A DNA stretch of 64,000 bases from Natronosalvus amylolyticus (GCF_024298845.1 NZ_CP101156.1:620001-684000); one strand, 5' to 3'; positions 37,263 to 46,120 are shown, numbered from the stretch's first letter. The notes: a model not told the origin generated them from the sequence alone. Made by a program: numbers and translations.

Positions 37263-38501
37263 TTACTGTCCCTGGGTCGGCGCGAGATTGTCGAGATCGA
37301 CCTGTTTCTCGAGGAGGACGTCCGCCTGATCGGCGACGACGCGTTGCTCGCGCATCAGTTGCTTGAGTTTACTCTGGGCAGACAGGTCACCGATGAGGAC
37401 GCCGCCGACCACTTTGCCGTCTTTGAACGCGATACGCCGCCACTCGGTATCGGAGTACCGCCGTTCTGCGTGGTCGTCACCGATGGTCGGGTGACCAAAC
37501 GAGAGGAATGGGAAGTCAAAGTGTGTGATCGAGTACGAGGAGACCCATTCGAAGGCTTCCGCTTCGTCGTCTGCAGCCATGTTGGTGCCCGCGACACGAC
37601 CCTGTTCTTTGGCCGAGCCCCACGATCCGTTCTGGGCCTGGTCACCAACCAGAACGTCGTAAAACCGGGTGAGATCGCCGGCTGCGTACACGTCCTCGAC
37701 GTTCGTTTGCATGAACTCGTCGACGACGATGCCGTTGTCCTGTTCGATGTCGGTATCCCGAAGGAACTCTGTGTTGAACGTCAACCCGATAGCGACGCCG
37801 GCAAAGTCACACGGATAGTGCTCTCCGTTGGCGTCGATAGCCGCCTCGACGTGGCCTTCGTCGTCGACTTCGAACTCGCTGACGCCGCTGTCGAAAACCG
37901 GTTCGACGCCGACGTCACGCATCCCTTCGTGCATAATTTCGGCACCGTCGGCAGAGAGTGCATAGCGCCACCAGCGGTCACCGCGCATGATGTATTTGCC
38001 GTCGACGTCCTGGGAGCCACAGACGGCAGCGAAATCGATGCCGAGCAGTCCGGCACCGACGATAACGGCGTCATCGGCTGCTTCGGCGCTCTCGCGGATT
38101 TTGCGGGCATCCTGGAACGTCCAGAAGTGGTGAATGCCCTCGGCGTCACTGTTCTCGACGGGCAACTGCGTCGGCGTCCCACCCGTCGCGATCAGGAGTT
38201 TGTCGTAGGGGATGTCGTCTTTTTCGTGGGTCCGAACGATGTGTTCGTCCGTATCGACGGTCACGACGTGAGTGTTCAATGAAAGCTCGATATCGCGCTC
38301 TTCGTACCACTCCTCGTCGTGGATCGAGATCGGCGCCTCCGGCAGTTTGCCCTTTGCGTGTTCTTTGATCAGAATGCGATTGTACAGTGGCTCACCCTCA
38401 TCGGTAATGACGGTTATCGAAGACTCCGGGTCCTCCTCCCGAAGTGTCTCTGCAGCCGAGCTGCCAGAGATACCGTCCCCGATGATGACGTACTCGGTCA
38501 T
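37263..38501 (-). CDS. FAD/NAD(P)-dependent oxidoreductase (pyridine nucleotide-disulfide type)
   Basis: 412 residues. The FAD dinucleotide loop is VIIGDGISGSSAAETL at the N-terminus, the NAD(P) loop region is DDAVIVGAGLLGIDFA, and the second FAD motif is VYAAGDLTRF. LLIATGGTPTQLP is the conserved ATG motif. No CxxxxC redox pair is seen, so it resembles rubredoxin/ferredoxin reductase and NirB/NasB-type flavoproteins rather than disulfide reductases. The C-terminal domain (WRRIAFKDGKVVGGVLIGDLSAQSKLKQLMRE) is typical of that group. The electron acceptor is unknown and no ferredoxin or nitrite-reductase gene is adjacent. Confidence 0.86.
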   Translation of the reverse strand: MTEYVIIGDGISGSSAAETLREEDPESSITVITDEGEPLYNRILIKEHAKGKLPEAPISIHDEEWYEERDIELSLNTHVVTVDTDEHIVRTHEKDDIPYDKLLIATGGTPTQLPVENSDAEGIHHFWTFQDARKIRESAEAADDAVIVGAGLLGIDFAAVCGSQDVDGKYIMRGDRWWRYALSADGAEIMHEGMRDVGVEPVFDSGVSEFEVDDEGHVEAAIDANGEHYPCDFAGVAIGLTFNTEFLRDTDIEQDNGIVVDEFMQTNVEDVYAAGDLTRFYDVLVGDQAQNGSWGSAKEQGRVAGTNMAADDEAEAFEWVSSYSITHFDFPFLSFGHPTIGDDHAERRYSDTEWRRIAFKDGKVVGGVLIGDLSAQSKLKQLMREQRVVADQADVLLEKQVDLDNLAPTQGQ

Positions 38502-38837
38502 ACCCGGAATCTTTGCAATGGGGGTTAAAGTGGGTTGCTATCTGATTCATCGTTTCGAGTACTGATTTCGTGTACATATTGCCACTTTATACCGCACAAA
38601 GGGATCGAGAGACGGATACCTGCCTGGTCGGGTTGTCCTCCTAATGTCTGCTCTGGTCCGGGCGGCGCACACTTACTTTCATTATTTGTGTATTTTACTA
38701 TGATTACCTAACCAAAGGCGACGTGAATTACGCTTTATGTATACTGATTCCTCGTGACCGGCTTTCGTCTCAAACGAGTCAAATTCCTGGCTTTCCCACT
38801 CCACATCGCTCAATAGTGTTCGATACATAGTGGGCAT
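38502..38837. other. Intergenic region between divergent genes
   Basis: 336 bp, notably AT-rich around 38660-38750, with several TATA-like runs. On the plus strand GATACATA at 38821-38828 lies just before the ATG at 38838. A 60-residue minus-strand ORF (38682-38864) crosses the start of the DUF6149-like gene and has no coding character. No RNA gene recognised. Confidence 0.45.
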
Positions 38838-39434
38838 ATGAAGCTCCGCCAAAACGCACGCCATTTCGCCTCGAGAAAAGCCCTCGAGACGCCAGTTATC
38901 CGATCAGTTGCCGTGTCCGGACTCGTCCGCCTCCATACGTCGGTTTTCTCGAAAAAGGCCGATCCGGAACACGCCGAAGAACGAAAAGACCACCTCGATG
39001 GGCTGTTCGAAGCGACGATGGACACCTACCTCGAGGCACTCCGGGCGGGGTACTCAGAGGCCGAAGCGCGTGAGATCACCCACATTCAGGCGAACTTCGA
39101 CTTCTACAACCACGGCTGGACCGAAATGATGGAGTTCCCAGCCGACGAACTCGAGGCGCACTACGATCGCTATCATGACTTTTTCGACACCTGGGGAATC
39201 ACCATCGCCGAACCCCTCGGTGAGTTCAAACCGGACGGCGGCCTGCCGTTTGCACCCTCGACGCCCGAGAAACTCGAGAATCCCGTCCACCCACACGCAG
39301 AAGGCGGCTTCGCCGACGACGCGTACGTCGAAGGTCCCGACGGCGAGTTGATCGTTGGCGGTCAGGACGAACCCGAAGACGTCGACGTCTCGAAAGCCGT
39401 CGGCGTCAACGAGGGCGACCTCGAGGACGAGTAA
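38838..39434 (+). CDS. Conserved haloarchaeal protein (DUF6149-like)
   Basis: 198 residues. A basic amphipathic N-terminus (KLRQNARHFASRKALETPVIRS) is followed by a helical domain with DGLFEATMDTYLEALRAGYSEAEAREITHIQANFDFYNHGWTEMMEFP and DRYHDFFDTWGITIAEPLGEF, and an acidic C-terminus of about 55 residues. It resembles a haloarchaeal family I recall as DUF6149, function unknown. Probably cytoplasmic, with no membrane segment. It stands alone; the next feature is a TnpB element in the opposite orientation. Confidence 0.65.
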   Translation: MKLRQNARHFASRKALETPVIRSVAVSGLVRLHTSVFSKKADPEHAEERKDHLDGLFEATMDTYLEALRAGYSEAEAREITHIQANFDFYNHGWTEMMEFPADELEAHYDRYHDFFDTWGITIAEPLGEFKPDGGLPFAPSTPEKLENPVHPHAEGGFADDAYVEGPDGELIVGGQDEPEDVDVSKAVGVNEGDLEDE

Positions 39435-39513
39435 ACCCCGTTTTTGTATTTGATGACCGGCATTCCCAGCTATTCTGCTGTGGAACTGAGTGGCCTCCCA
39501 AACCTGCACGGGT

Positions 39514-39563
39514 GCGTGAAACCGTTTGCTGTTGTCCGGTTTCACGCATGGGTCGACGGTTGG
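39514..39563. repeat. Dispersed hairpin repeat, copy 2
   Basis: Perfect 10-bp inverted repeat GCGTGAAACC (39514-39523) and GGTTTCACGC (39538-39547) with a 14-base loop, followed by ATGGGTCGACGGTTGG. It is about 93% identical over its right 30 bases to 28270-28299. Confidence 0.65.
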
Positions 39564-39599
39564 GAGGTACTGAGCGGCGGCCACAATCATCTCAACAGA

Positions 39600-39665
39600 G
39601 TGAACTACCCCGCCCTACTCAGCAACGCTTCGCGTTGCTTCCTTGAGGGCGGGGCTTCCTGCTTC
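39600..39665 (-). ncRNA. Predicted omega-RNA scaffold of TnpB element 2
   Basis: At the tnpB 3' end a long stem CCCCGCCC/GGGCGGGG (39608-39615 with 39647-39654) encloses a second hairpin GCAACGC/GCGTTGC (39622-39628 with 39632-39638). The stop codon lies within the structure. The scaffold ends GTAGTTCAC at 39600; the adjoining bases, beginning TCTGTTGAGATG on the minus strand, would be the guide. Comparison with TnpB 3 shows compensatory changes. Confidence 0.65.
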
Positions 39666-40907
39666 TGTGACGCGACTTGCATCTACAACGATGGACGAAT
39701 ACTCGCCACCGTCAGTAGACACAGCGGTCGCAGTCTCCACAGACGTTTCTTCGGAGTGAACCACTCCTAGTTTCGAGAGTCCTCGTGAGAGGACGTTCAG
39801 AGCCGCATTCCAATCCCTATCGAGTTCGAACCCACACGTCGGGCACGAATGTTCACGAACCCACAACGGTTTCCGCGTCTCCATGCCGCACGACGCGCAT
39901 TCCTTAGTCGTCCCACGAGGATTAACGGACACGACGTGACATCCGTTCTTGTCGCCGTGGTGTTCGAGGATGGTGATAAAGTCTCGCCAGCCAACTTCGG
40001 CCTTGTTCCGCGCATTCTCCTGAGATTCGAGCATCCCCTTGACGTTGAGGTTCTCGACGATCACGGCATCGTACTCAGTGGTGTAGAAGTGTGCGAGCTT
40101 GTGTTTGTAATCGCGTTTCATGTTCGACATTCGCGCGTGGATCTCCGCAACGCGACGCCGTTGTCTCTCCCAGTTGTTGGACTCGTACTCCTTGCGGGAG
40201 AGCGAGCGTTGCTCGCGTTCGAGCCGTTCTCGGTCAGCCGAGAGGTCAAGTCGTCCTATCGAACGTCCGTCAGAGTCGTGAATGAAGTGAAGTACGCCGA
40301 GGTCGAGTCCCACAGTATTCTCGGCGTCGATGCCTTCAGCATCCGGTTTCTCGGGTTCTTTGGTCTTGATACAGAATGAGACGTACCACGCCCCCGTGGG
40401 TTCTTTCTTGAGCGTGACTTCTTTGATTTGCTCGTGGTCTGGAAGGTCACGATGGAGACGGATTGGAATCTCGCGGGTTTCTCCCTTGAGTTTCTTGAGT
40501 GTGAGGAGTCCGCGACCAGTCGGGCCACTCTTCTTGTCGAGTTCGAAGCCTGATTGTCGGTACGTGAAACTCCTGTACTCTCGCGGTTTCTTCCAGTTCA
40601 ACGACCCCACGTCGTATCCTTTGGCTTTGAGCTTTCCGAGGTTCTGGATGTTGTCGCGGATACGCTCAACAGCCTTCTGGAGAACAGTGGAGTAGACCTG
40701 TTTCAGGTCTGTCCACCATTCTTTCATCGCGGGGAGCGTGTCTCTGACCATCCAGACACGCTGGCGGAGCGTGCCCGCGTCTTCGGGTATCTGGGCAAAC
40801 TCGTTGAGAGCGTGGTTGTACAGTTGTCGCACGGTGTTTCGTTGCCAGTCCATCGCTTCGCGTTGCTCCGTGGTGGGGAGCAAGCGGTAGCGGGGACTGT
40901 ACATCAT
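39615..40907 (-). CDS. tnpB: TnpB, RNA-guided nuclease of IS1341-type element, copy 2
   Basis: 430 residues from ATG at 40907. The full active site is present: Asp 202 (VGLDLGVLHF), Glu 285 (VIVENLNVK) and Asp about 365 (DRDWNAALN), with zinc ribbon Cys 337, 340, 355 and 358. The N-terminal RNA-binding part includes YRLLPTTEQREAMDWQRNTVRQLYNHAL. The C-terminus is translated into the right-end RNA structure. It is closely related to copy 3 at 48183 (about three quarters identical by eye) and only distantly to copy 1. No TnpA is nearby. It is likely functional as a nuclease if expressed. Confidence 0.94.
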   Translation of the reverse strand: MMYSPRYRLLPTTEQREAMDWQRNTVRQLYNHALNEFAQIPEDAGTLRQRVWMVRDTLPAMKEWWTDLKQVYSTVLQKAVERIRDNIQNLGKLKAKGYDVGSLNWKKPREYRSFTYRQSGFELDKKSGPTGRGLLTLKKLKGETREIPIRLHRDLPDHEQIKEVTLKKEPTGAWYVSFCIKTKEPEKPDAEGIDAENTVGLDLGVLHFIHDSDGRSIGRLDLSADRERLEREQRSLSRKEYESNNWERQRRRVAEIHARMSNMKRDYKHKLAHFYTTEYDAVIVENLNVKGMLESQENARNKAEVGWRDFITILEHHGDKNGCHVVSVNPRGTTKECASCGMETRKPLWVREHSCPTCGFELDRDWNAALNVLSRGLSKLGVVHSEETSVETATAVSTDGGEYSSIVVDASRVTEAGSPALKEATRSVAE

Positions 40908-41127
40908 ACGACGTGTCAATCCGTACGAAGTGCGGTGTATTAATAATGCGGATTGGCGTGTCTGTGAACCGTACGGGCGCTGTATCCCCTCCCTACTCCC
41001 TCTCTACCGTTCGCTCCTTGAGGAAGGGGGCTTAGCGCCCTCTCTTTCAGCTAACCCGAGTGACGATGCCGATTTCCACACCGCTAAGTAGTCTGGCGCC
41101 AGCCGTTGGGATAGAATACACGCCCGT

Positions 41128-42423
41128 ATGTCACTCAATTCGAACGATCGATCGATTGCCGGCTTCACGATGGCCGGGCACGCGCTGGTTCACTGGTTCG
41201 AAACCGCAATCCCCATCTTTCTGGTCGTCTGGTTGGCCGAGTTCGACGTCTCGGTCGTTCTGATCGGCCTCATCGTTGCGCTCGGCTATGCCCCGTTCGG
41301 TCTCGGCGCCCTTCCGGGCGGCATCCTTGCCGACCGATACGGGCCGAAACGACTCATCGTCCTCTGTCTCGCCGGGATGAGCCTCGCTTTCGGGGTGCTT
41401 GCCGCCGCTTCCCTGCTCGAGTCGATTTACGCCATCGCCGTCGGGTTGCTTCTGTGGGGAATCGCCGCCAGTATCTACCATCCCGCCGGTCTCGCCCTGA
41501 TCAGTACGGGCGTCGAAGAGCGGGGCACTGTCTTCGCCTGGCACGGCATCGCCGGCAACGTCGGCATCGCGCTCGGTCCCTTCGTCGCCGCGACGCTGTT
41601 GATTTTCCTCGAGTGGCCCGTCGTCGCCGCCTTGCTCGCGATTCCCGGCATACTGGCCGTCGTATACGGATTGGCGGCCCAGTTCGATTCGACCGCAGCG
41701 GTCGCAGACGATGTCGACGCCGGTCCTGACGAGGCGCTCTCGCTCTCGGATCTCGTCACGAATTCCCGGGCTCTCTTCGCCAGCGCCTTCGCCATCGTGT
41801 TCGTCATCGTCACCTTCGAAGGCCTGTTCTACCGTGGTGTGCTCACCTACCTTCCCGAGATCATGCACGGGCTACCTGCTATCGAGGGACTGGTCGTTCC
41901 GGACGCCCTCGAGGCCTACGATATCGAGCCAGAGTTCTACATTTACGTCGGCTTGCTCGTCGTCGGTATGGGTGGACAGTACGCTGGCGGGAAACTGACC
42001 GATACGATCCCGGCTGCCCGTGGACTGGCTGGCATGTTCGCCATCCTTGCCGTACTCGCGTTAGCGTTCGTTCCCGTCTCCAATCTCGGACTGGGTCCGC
42101 TGCTCATCCTCTGTGCTGTACTGGGATTTTTCCTATTTGCGATTCAACCGTTCTATCAGAACGCAGTCGCCGTCTACACCCCGCCTGATACGCGCGGGCT
42201 CTCTTACGGCTACACCTACCTCGGCGAGTTCGGACTCGGTGCCGCCAGCATCGCCATCGGTGGCTTCGTCCTCGGGGAGTTGAGCGTGACCGCTTTCTTC
42301 GTCGTTATCTCGAGTTTCGCCCTCGCCGGTAGCGCGTTGTCGGTCGCGCTGGCACTCGGCCTCGACCGTATGTTCGACCGCTTCGAGACGGAACCGGCAG
42401 CCGAAGCCGAGGCCGAGGCCTAA
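41128..42423 (+). CDS. MFS transporter
   Basis: 431 residues with 12 hydrophobic segments. The first-half MFS signature is GGILADRYGPKRLIVLCLAG, between helices 2 and 3, and GPFVAATLLIFLEWPVVAALLAIPGILAVVYGLAAQ closes the first half. An acidic central loop (VADDVDAGPDEALSLSDL) links to the second six helices. The overall pattern is close to the fosmidomycin-resistance-like branch, but the substrate is unknown. The Glu/Ala-rich C-terminus is unstructured. The gene sits between the left end of TnpB element 2 and a solo IS end at 42430, so it is flanked by mobile debris. Confidence 0.86.
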   Translation: MSLNSNDRSIAGFTMAGHALVHWFETAIPIFLVVWLAEFDVSVVLIGLIVALGYAPFGLGALPGGILADRYGPKRLIVLCLAGMSLAFGVLAAASLLESIYAIAVGLLLWGIAASIYHPAGLALISTGVEERGTVFAWHGIAGNVGIALGPFVAATLLIFLEWPVVAALLAIPGILAVVYGLAAQFDSTAAVADDVDAGPDEALSLSDLVTNSRALFASAFAIVFVIVTFEGLFYRGVLTYLPEIMHGLPAIEGLVVPDALEAYDIEPEFYIYVGLLVVGMGGQYAGGKLTDTIPAARGLAGMFAILAVLALAFVPVSNLGLGPLLILCAVLGFFLFAIQPFYQNAVAVYTPPDTRGLSYGYTYLGEFGLGAASIAIGGFVLGELSVTAFFVVISSFALAGSALSVALALGLDRMFDRFETEPAAEAEAEA

Positions 42424-42429
42424 AGCATT

Positions 42430-42462
42430 GACATCCTCCCGCGCCTGAAGACGCGGGTATGC
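42430..42462 (-). mobile_element. Solo right end of an IS605-type element (relic)
   Basis: A hairpin with stem CCCGCG/CGCGGG (42438-42443 with 42452-42457) is followed on the minus strand by GGAGGATGTCAA. This matches the right end of TnpB element 1 (GGAGGATGTCAC at 13784). No tnpB is attached, so this is a solo end or remnant 7 bases after the MFS stop. Confidence 0.65.
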
Positions 42463-42617
42463 GCTCGCACTATGTATCAGCGAGAATTCCACGAGCCCGA
42501 CCCCTAGTCGTTCACCAGCAGTTGTACCGACACCCCGGACTCGAGAGTCGAGTCTGGACCGATTGATTCGAGTCGTGCACCAATCGTTTTTTGTGGCCCA
42601 CACGCTCAGTATCTGTT

Positions 42618-42995
42618 ATGAGCGATTCCACGAAACAAGCACTGACGGTCGGGATGGCGATTGGCGGTGTTCTGGTCCTGCTCGGTATCCTCGCGTACGT
42701 GATAACTGATTTCGCCAGTATAACTGCGCTCATCCCCGCCTTCTTTGGCGCCGTGTTTGTCGCCATCGGTGCTCTGGGTGACAAAACCGTTGGCGTGAAA
42801 CCAGCACTCTACGCCCTTGGTGGCCTCTCCGCACTCGCGATAGCGGGCAGTCTTCGAGGTGTACCGGACATGCTCGAGCTCGCAACGGGTGGGAGTGTCG
42901 ATGCACCCGTCGCAATCGCGGCCCAGGGGGCGATGATCCTCTGTAGCTTGATCATGTTGGTGTTCGTAATCAAAGCACTTGCGAAAGAACAGTAG
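42618..42995 (+). CDS. Small four-helix membrane protein, function unknown
   Basis: 125 residues. Hydrophobic segments are TVGMAIGGVLVLLGILAYVIT, ITALIPAFFGAVFVAIGALGD, ALYALGGLSALAIAGSLRGV and IAAQGAMILCSLIMLVFVIKAL. No catalytic motif. The pattern is common for haloarchaeal small membrane proteins without assigned function. It lies 62 bases upstream of the NUDIX gene on the same strand. Confidence 0.65.
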   Translation: MSDSTKQALTVGMAIGGVLVLLGILAYVITDFASITALIPAFFGAVFVAIGALGDKTVGVKPALYALGGLSALAIAGSLRGVPDMLELATGGSVDAPVAIAAQGAMILCSLIMLVFVIKALAKEQ

Positions 42996-43056
42996 GCGCC
43001 CACGGGACCCAACCAGAGACCAAACCAGTTTTCTCAACTCACCCGAAGGCAGGAGT

Positions 43057-43542
43057 ATGATCGAATCCACGCTCTGTTTCGTCCTCGAGGACGAACAGGT
43101 CCTGTTGATCGAAAAGCGTCGTGGCCTGGGTGAAGGGTGGTACAACGGTCCCGGCGGTAAACTCGAGAACGGCGAGACGCCTCGCGAGTGCGCCGTGCGA
43201 GAAGTTAAAGAGGAAGTCGGACTCGAGGTCCCACTCGAGAGTGTAGAAAAAGCGGGGCACCTGACGTTCACGCTCGACGGCGAGGATCACATCGAGACCC
43301 ACGTGTTTCGCACGTGGGAGTACGCCGGAACACCGCAAACGACACCCGAGGCGTACCCCGAGTGGGTCCCGTTCGAAGACGTTCCCTACGACCAGATGTG
43401 GGACGATGACAGATACTGGCTCCCAGAGGTTCTCGAGGGAGATACCGTCGAAGCCACGTTCGAATTCGAAGGGGGTGCACCGCTGGACGAAGCAGATCTC
43501 GTCGCACAGGACCTCGAGTTTGGAGTCGATTTCGAGGTGTAA
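43057..43542 (+). CDS. NUDIX hydrolase (MutT-like, 8-oxo-dGTP diphosphatase family)
   Basis: 161 residues. The Nudix box GxxxxxExxxxxxxREVxEExGL is complete at residues 34-56 (GKLENGETPRECAVREVKEEVGL). The N-terminal part, LCFVLEDEQVLLIEKRRGLGEGWYNGPGG, is typical of the MTH1/8-oxo-dGTP branch. The C-terminal region carries YPEWVPFEDVPYDQMWDDDRYWLPEVL, as in that branch, where it shapes the substrate pocket. It probably sanitises oxidised nucleotides; other substrates are possible. Cytoplasmic, no signal peptide. Confidence 0.9.
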   Translation: MIESTLCFVLEDEQVLLIEKRRGLGEGWYNGPGGKLENGETPRECAVREVKEEVGLEVPLESVEKAGHLTFTLDGEDHIETHVFRTWEYAGTPQTTPEAYPEWVPFEDVPYDQMWDDDRYWLPEVLEGDTVEATFEFEGGAPLDEADLVAQDLEFGVDFEV

Positions 43543-43566
43543 CCGGAACGCACCGGCTCGAATCCT

Positions 43567-44547
43567 CTACGGGACGAGGACGACTTTCCCCGTACTCTTT
43601 CGGTCCTCGATGAACTGGTGCGCCTCGGCCGCCTCCTCGAGGGCGAAGGTTTCGCCGACGATGACCTCGAGTTCGCCGTCGCTGAGCCCCTGTGTCAGGT
43701 CTGGAATCGCCTTCATGATCCGGTTTGGATCGTGGCGCGAGGCTTGACCGAGATGGAATCCGATTACGGATTTGTTCTCGAACAACAATCGCTGGTTCTG
43801 TGCACTCGCGGGGACGCCGCTGGCAACCCCGTAGGTGACGAGTCGACCGAAGTGGGCGAGTGCATCGAGGCTGTGATCGAACACGTCGTCGCCCACGCTC
43901 TCGAGAACCAGGTCGACACCCACGCCATCCGTTTCGGCGTCTACGACGTCACGGAAGTCCGTCTCCGTGTACTGGATCGGGTGATCGCAGCCGAGGTCTG
44001 CCGCAAGCTCGAGTTTCTGCTCCGTGCTGGCCGTCCCAAACACTGTCGCGCCCGCTCTCGAGGCCAACTGGACCGCAGCCGTGCCAACGCCACCGGCAGC
44101 GGCCTGGATGAGGACGGATTCGCCTTCCTCGAGGCCGCCCCACTCGAACAGACAGGAGTGGGCCGTCAGAAACTGAACGGGGAAGCCGGCGGCTTCCTCG
44201 AAACTCATCCCGTCGGGGATGGGCAAGAGCATCTGTGCGTTTGCCGTCACGTACTCGGCGTAGCCGCCCCCGTTGAGCATTCCGACGACTCGGTCGCCTT
44301 CGCTCAATCCGACACCATCACCCGTCGCGTGAACGGTTCCGGCGGCCTCCATGCCTGGCACGTAGGCTGGTTCTGGTCCACCGGGGTACAGTCCCCGACG
44401 CTGCATTATGTCTGCAAAGTTGATTCCCGCCGCCTCGACCTCGATACGCACTTCCCCAGGTCCGGGCTCTGGAATATCGCGTTCGACGACCTCGAGCACG
44501 TCGCTATCACCGTAGGAGCCGACTTCGATTGCGTCCATTGGAGACAT
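43567..44547 (-). CDS. Quinone oxidoreductase-like protein (MDR superfamily, zinc-free)
   Basis: 326 residues. N-terminal GroES-like domain with EVRIEVEAAGINFADIMQRRGLYPGG, typical of quinone oxidoreductases. The cofactor loop LIQAAAGGVGTAAVQLASRAGATVFGTAS is the NADPH AAxxGxG motif. Zinc-site cysteines of true alcohol dehydrogenases are absent. It should reduce quinones or enones with NADPH. A second start codon at 44538 (MDAIEVG) is possible. The gene is convergent with the NUDIX gene, with a 24-base gap between stops. Confidence 0.88.
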   Translation of the reverse strand: MSPMDAIEVGSYGDSDVLEVVERDIPEPGPGEVRIEVEAAGINFADIMQRRGLYPGGPEPAYVPGMEAAGTVHATGDGVGLSEGDRVVGMLNGGGYAEYVTANAQMLLPIPDGMSFEEAAGFPVQFLTAHSCLFEWGGLEEGESVLIQAAAGGVGTAAVQLASRAGATVFGTASTEQKLELAADLGCDHPIQYTETDFRDVVDAETDGVGVDLVLESVGDDVFDHSLDALAHFGRLVTYGVASGVPASAQNQRLLFENKSVIGFHLGQASRHDPNRIMKAIPDLTQGLSDGELEVIVGETFALEEAAEAHQFIEDRKSTGKVVLVP

Positions 44548-44701
44548 ACTGAAACCTATCTATACGGTGTGGTTTCGACGCTCATAAAGAACAGAGAACC
44601 GGAGAAAACCGGTGTACTGTTGGGTTGTTCGCGTAATCGATCGTCTTCGAGGATATCGTCGTCGACCTCCCAATTTCCCGCCACCAACGTCGTCCCGCCG
44701 C

Positions 44702-46120
44702 CTATCGTTGTCCAGGGGGCGCGTACATGACCCATTCCTGTGCCCCCACCTCGAGTGAGACGGTTCCGTCCGAGTCGACATTGCGGTCCGGCCCGTGGTT
44801 AGTATAGTCCGTGAGGCGCTGGTCACGCCAGCTCGTTTCGACGGTGACCTCGAGCGGTTCGGTTCCGGTATTGATTCCGGCCAAGAGGTTACCATCCCGC
44901 TCGAAGACGTACGAATCGGCATCGAGATGTCGGTCTATCGCTTCCCCTTCCGCCAGTTGCTGTTTGACCCAAATGAGGTCCTGCAGGCCGTCGTCGTCCA
45001 GGTCAGCGCGGAACAACATCGGAAGCCCTGGATAGGAGAGGAGGTACGCATGAGCCAGTTCGATTTCGATTCCCTCCGGCGAATCCGGGCCGACACCGGG
45101 GCCGTTGATATCGTGATTCTGAGCGAACGTGACGGCAACGTCTGGCCGGTGGTGCACGACACCTTGTCCATTGGATTTCGAAAGCTGTTCCATTCGACCC
45201 CCATCGAATGCAGAGACGATAGCGCTGTGTAACGGGAAATCGAAGACCGTCATCCCGGTATCGGCGAACTCGAGCAGTTCGTCGACGTCGTCAGACCAGA
45301 CCTCACCGACCCGCCAGAGTCCGAGATCGGCCGCTAAGGGGTTGATCTCCTCATCGAAGTACCACGGCCAGATGTGCTTGGCCGCATCGTAGCGGAGTCC
45401 ATCCGCACCGGTTGCCGCCAGGGTTCTCAGGTAGTCGCGATGGGCGGCCTGGACCTCGGGGTGTTCGACATCTAGGGTTGGTAATCCAAGCAGGTCACAC
45501 TCGTATTCGGCTGCTGGCTGGTCCAGTTGGCAGTCACCGCCCAGCGTGCCGTAGTCGTGGAAGTGCTCGTCTTCGAACTGCGGAAATTCGACCGGTCCGA
45601 GTGGACCCGGCGAATTGGCCATATGATTCAACACGGTGTCGAGGACGACCTCGATACCGTGATCGTGAGCCGTTTCGATCATCGACTCGAGTTCCTCGCG
45701 GGTGCCGTACTCGGAGTCGAAATCCCGCAGGTCAATCGGCTGATAGCCAAGTGGGGGATGGGGCTCGAGATGCCCGTAATGTGGGTGTTCGCTCTCGTAA
45801 AACCCCTCCTGGTCAGCGGTCGCCTGATCTTCCCAGCGGAGTTTCGATTGTGCTGGCTGTGGTACCCAGAGCAGGTCGATCCCAGCGTCAGCAACCCGCT
45901 CGATATCGGCTTCTATCTCGTTCCACGGGGTGTGAAAATACTGATAGCCCACTCGTTCGTCGGCCCTGACACTCGTGTCGGACCCGTGTGGGGCACCCAT
46001 CGCAGAGAGAAGCCCACTGATCGCACCGAACCCGGCGAGTCCACCTGCAGTGTATCCGATAAATTCTCGACGGGTCGGCGCACTCGAGTTCGTGATATCG
46101 CGACGCTCCCTTGCACACAT
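44702..46120 (-). CDS. Tat-exported GH13 alpha-amylase-family glycoside hydrolase
   Basis: 472 residues. The N-terminus carries a twin-arginine signal (TRREFIGYTAGGLAGFGAISGLLSAMG), so it is exported folded. The catalytic (beta/alpha)8 residues are visible: nucleophile Asp in GLRYDAAKH (about 241), acid/base Glu in GEVWSD (about 273) and transition-state Asp in AQNHDI (about 336); the region-I motif is VVLDTVLNH. The barrel is followed by a short C-terminal beta domain (ADSYVFERDGNLLAGINTG, then EVGAQEWVMYAPP). It should hydrolyse alpha-1,4-glucans such as starch outside the cell. No lipobox is clear. The gene is divergent from proS. Confidence 0.9.
   Translation of the reverse strand: MCARERRDITNSSAPTRREFIGYTAGGLAGFGAISGLLSAMGAPHGSDTSVRADERVGYQYFHTPWNEIEADIERVADAGIDLLWVPQPAQSKLRWEDQATADQEGFYESEHPHYGHLEPHPPLGYQPIDLRDFDSEYGTREELESMIETAHDHGIEVVLDTVLNHMANSPGPLGPVEFPQFEDEHFHDYGTLGGDCQLDQPAAEYECDLLGLPTLDVEHPEVQAAHRDYLRTLAATGADGLRYDAAKHIWPWYFDEEINPLAADLGLWRVGEVWSDDVDELLEFADTGMTVFDFPLHSAIVSAFDGGRMEQLSKSNGQGVVHHRPDVAVTFAQNHDINGPGVGPDSPEGIEIELAHAYLLSYPGLPMLFRADLDDDGLQDLIWVKQQLAEGEAIDRHLDADSYVFERDGNLLAGINTGTEPLEVTVETSWRDQRLTDYTNHGPDRNVDSDGTVSLEVGAQEWVMYAPPGQR

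Larger units (their letters stand above)
39600..41057 (-). mobile_element. IS1341-type element, TnpB copy 2
   Basis: The right end is GTAGTTCAC at 39600. The left end begins GGGTTAGCTGAA at 41057, followed by a hairpin-forming GAGGGCGCTAAGCCCCCTTC. The same two ends bound TnpB copy 3, which defines the element at about 1.46 kb. It carries only tnpB. Confidence 0.7.

Noticed and set aside
38682-38864. 60-residue minus-strand ORF
   Set aside because: Crosses the start of the DUF6149-like gene and lies in AT-rich promoter DNA; no coding signature.
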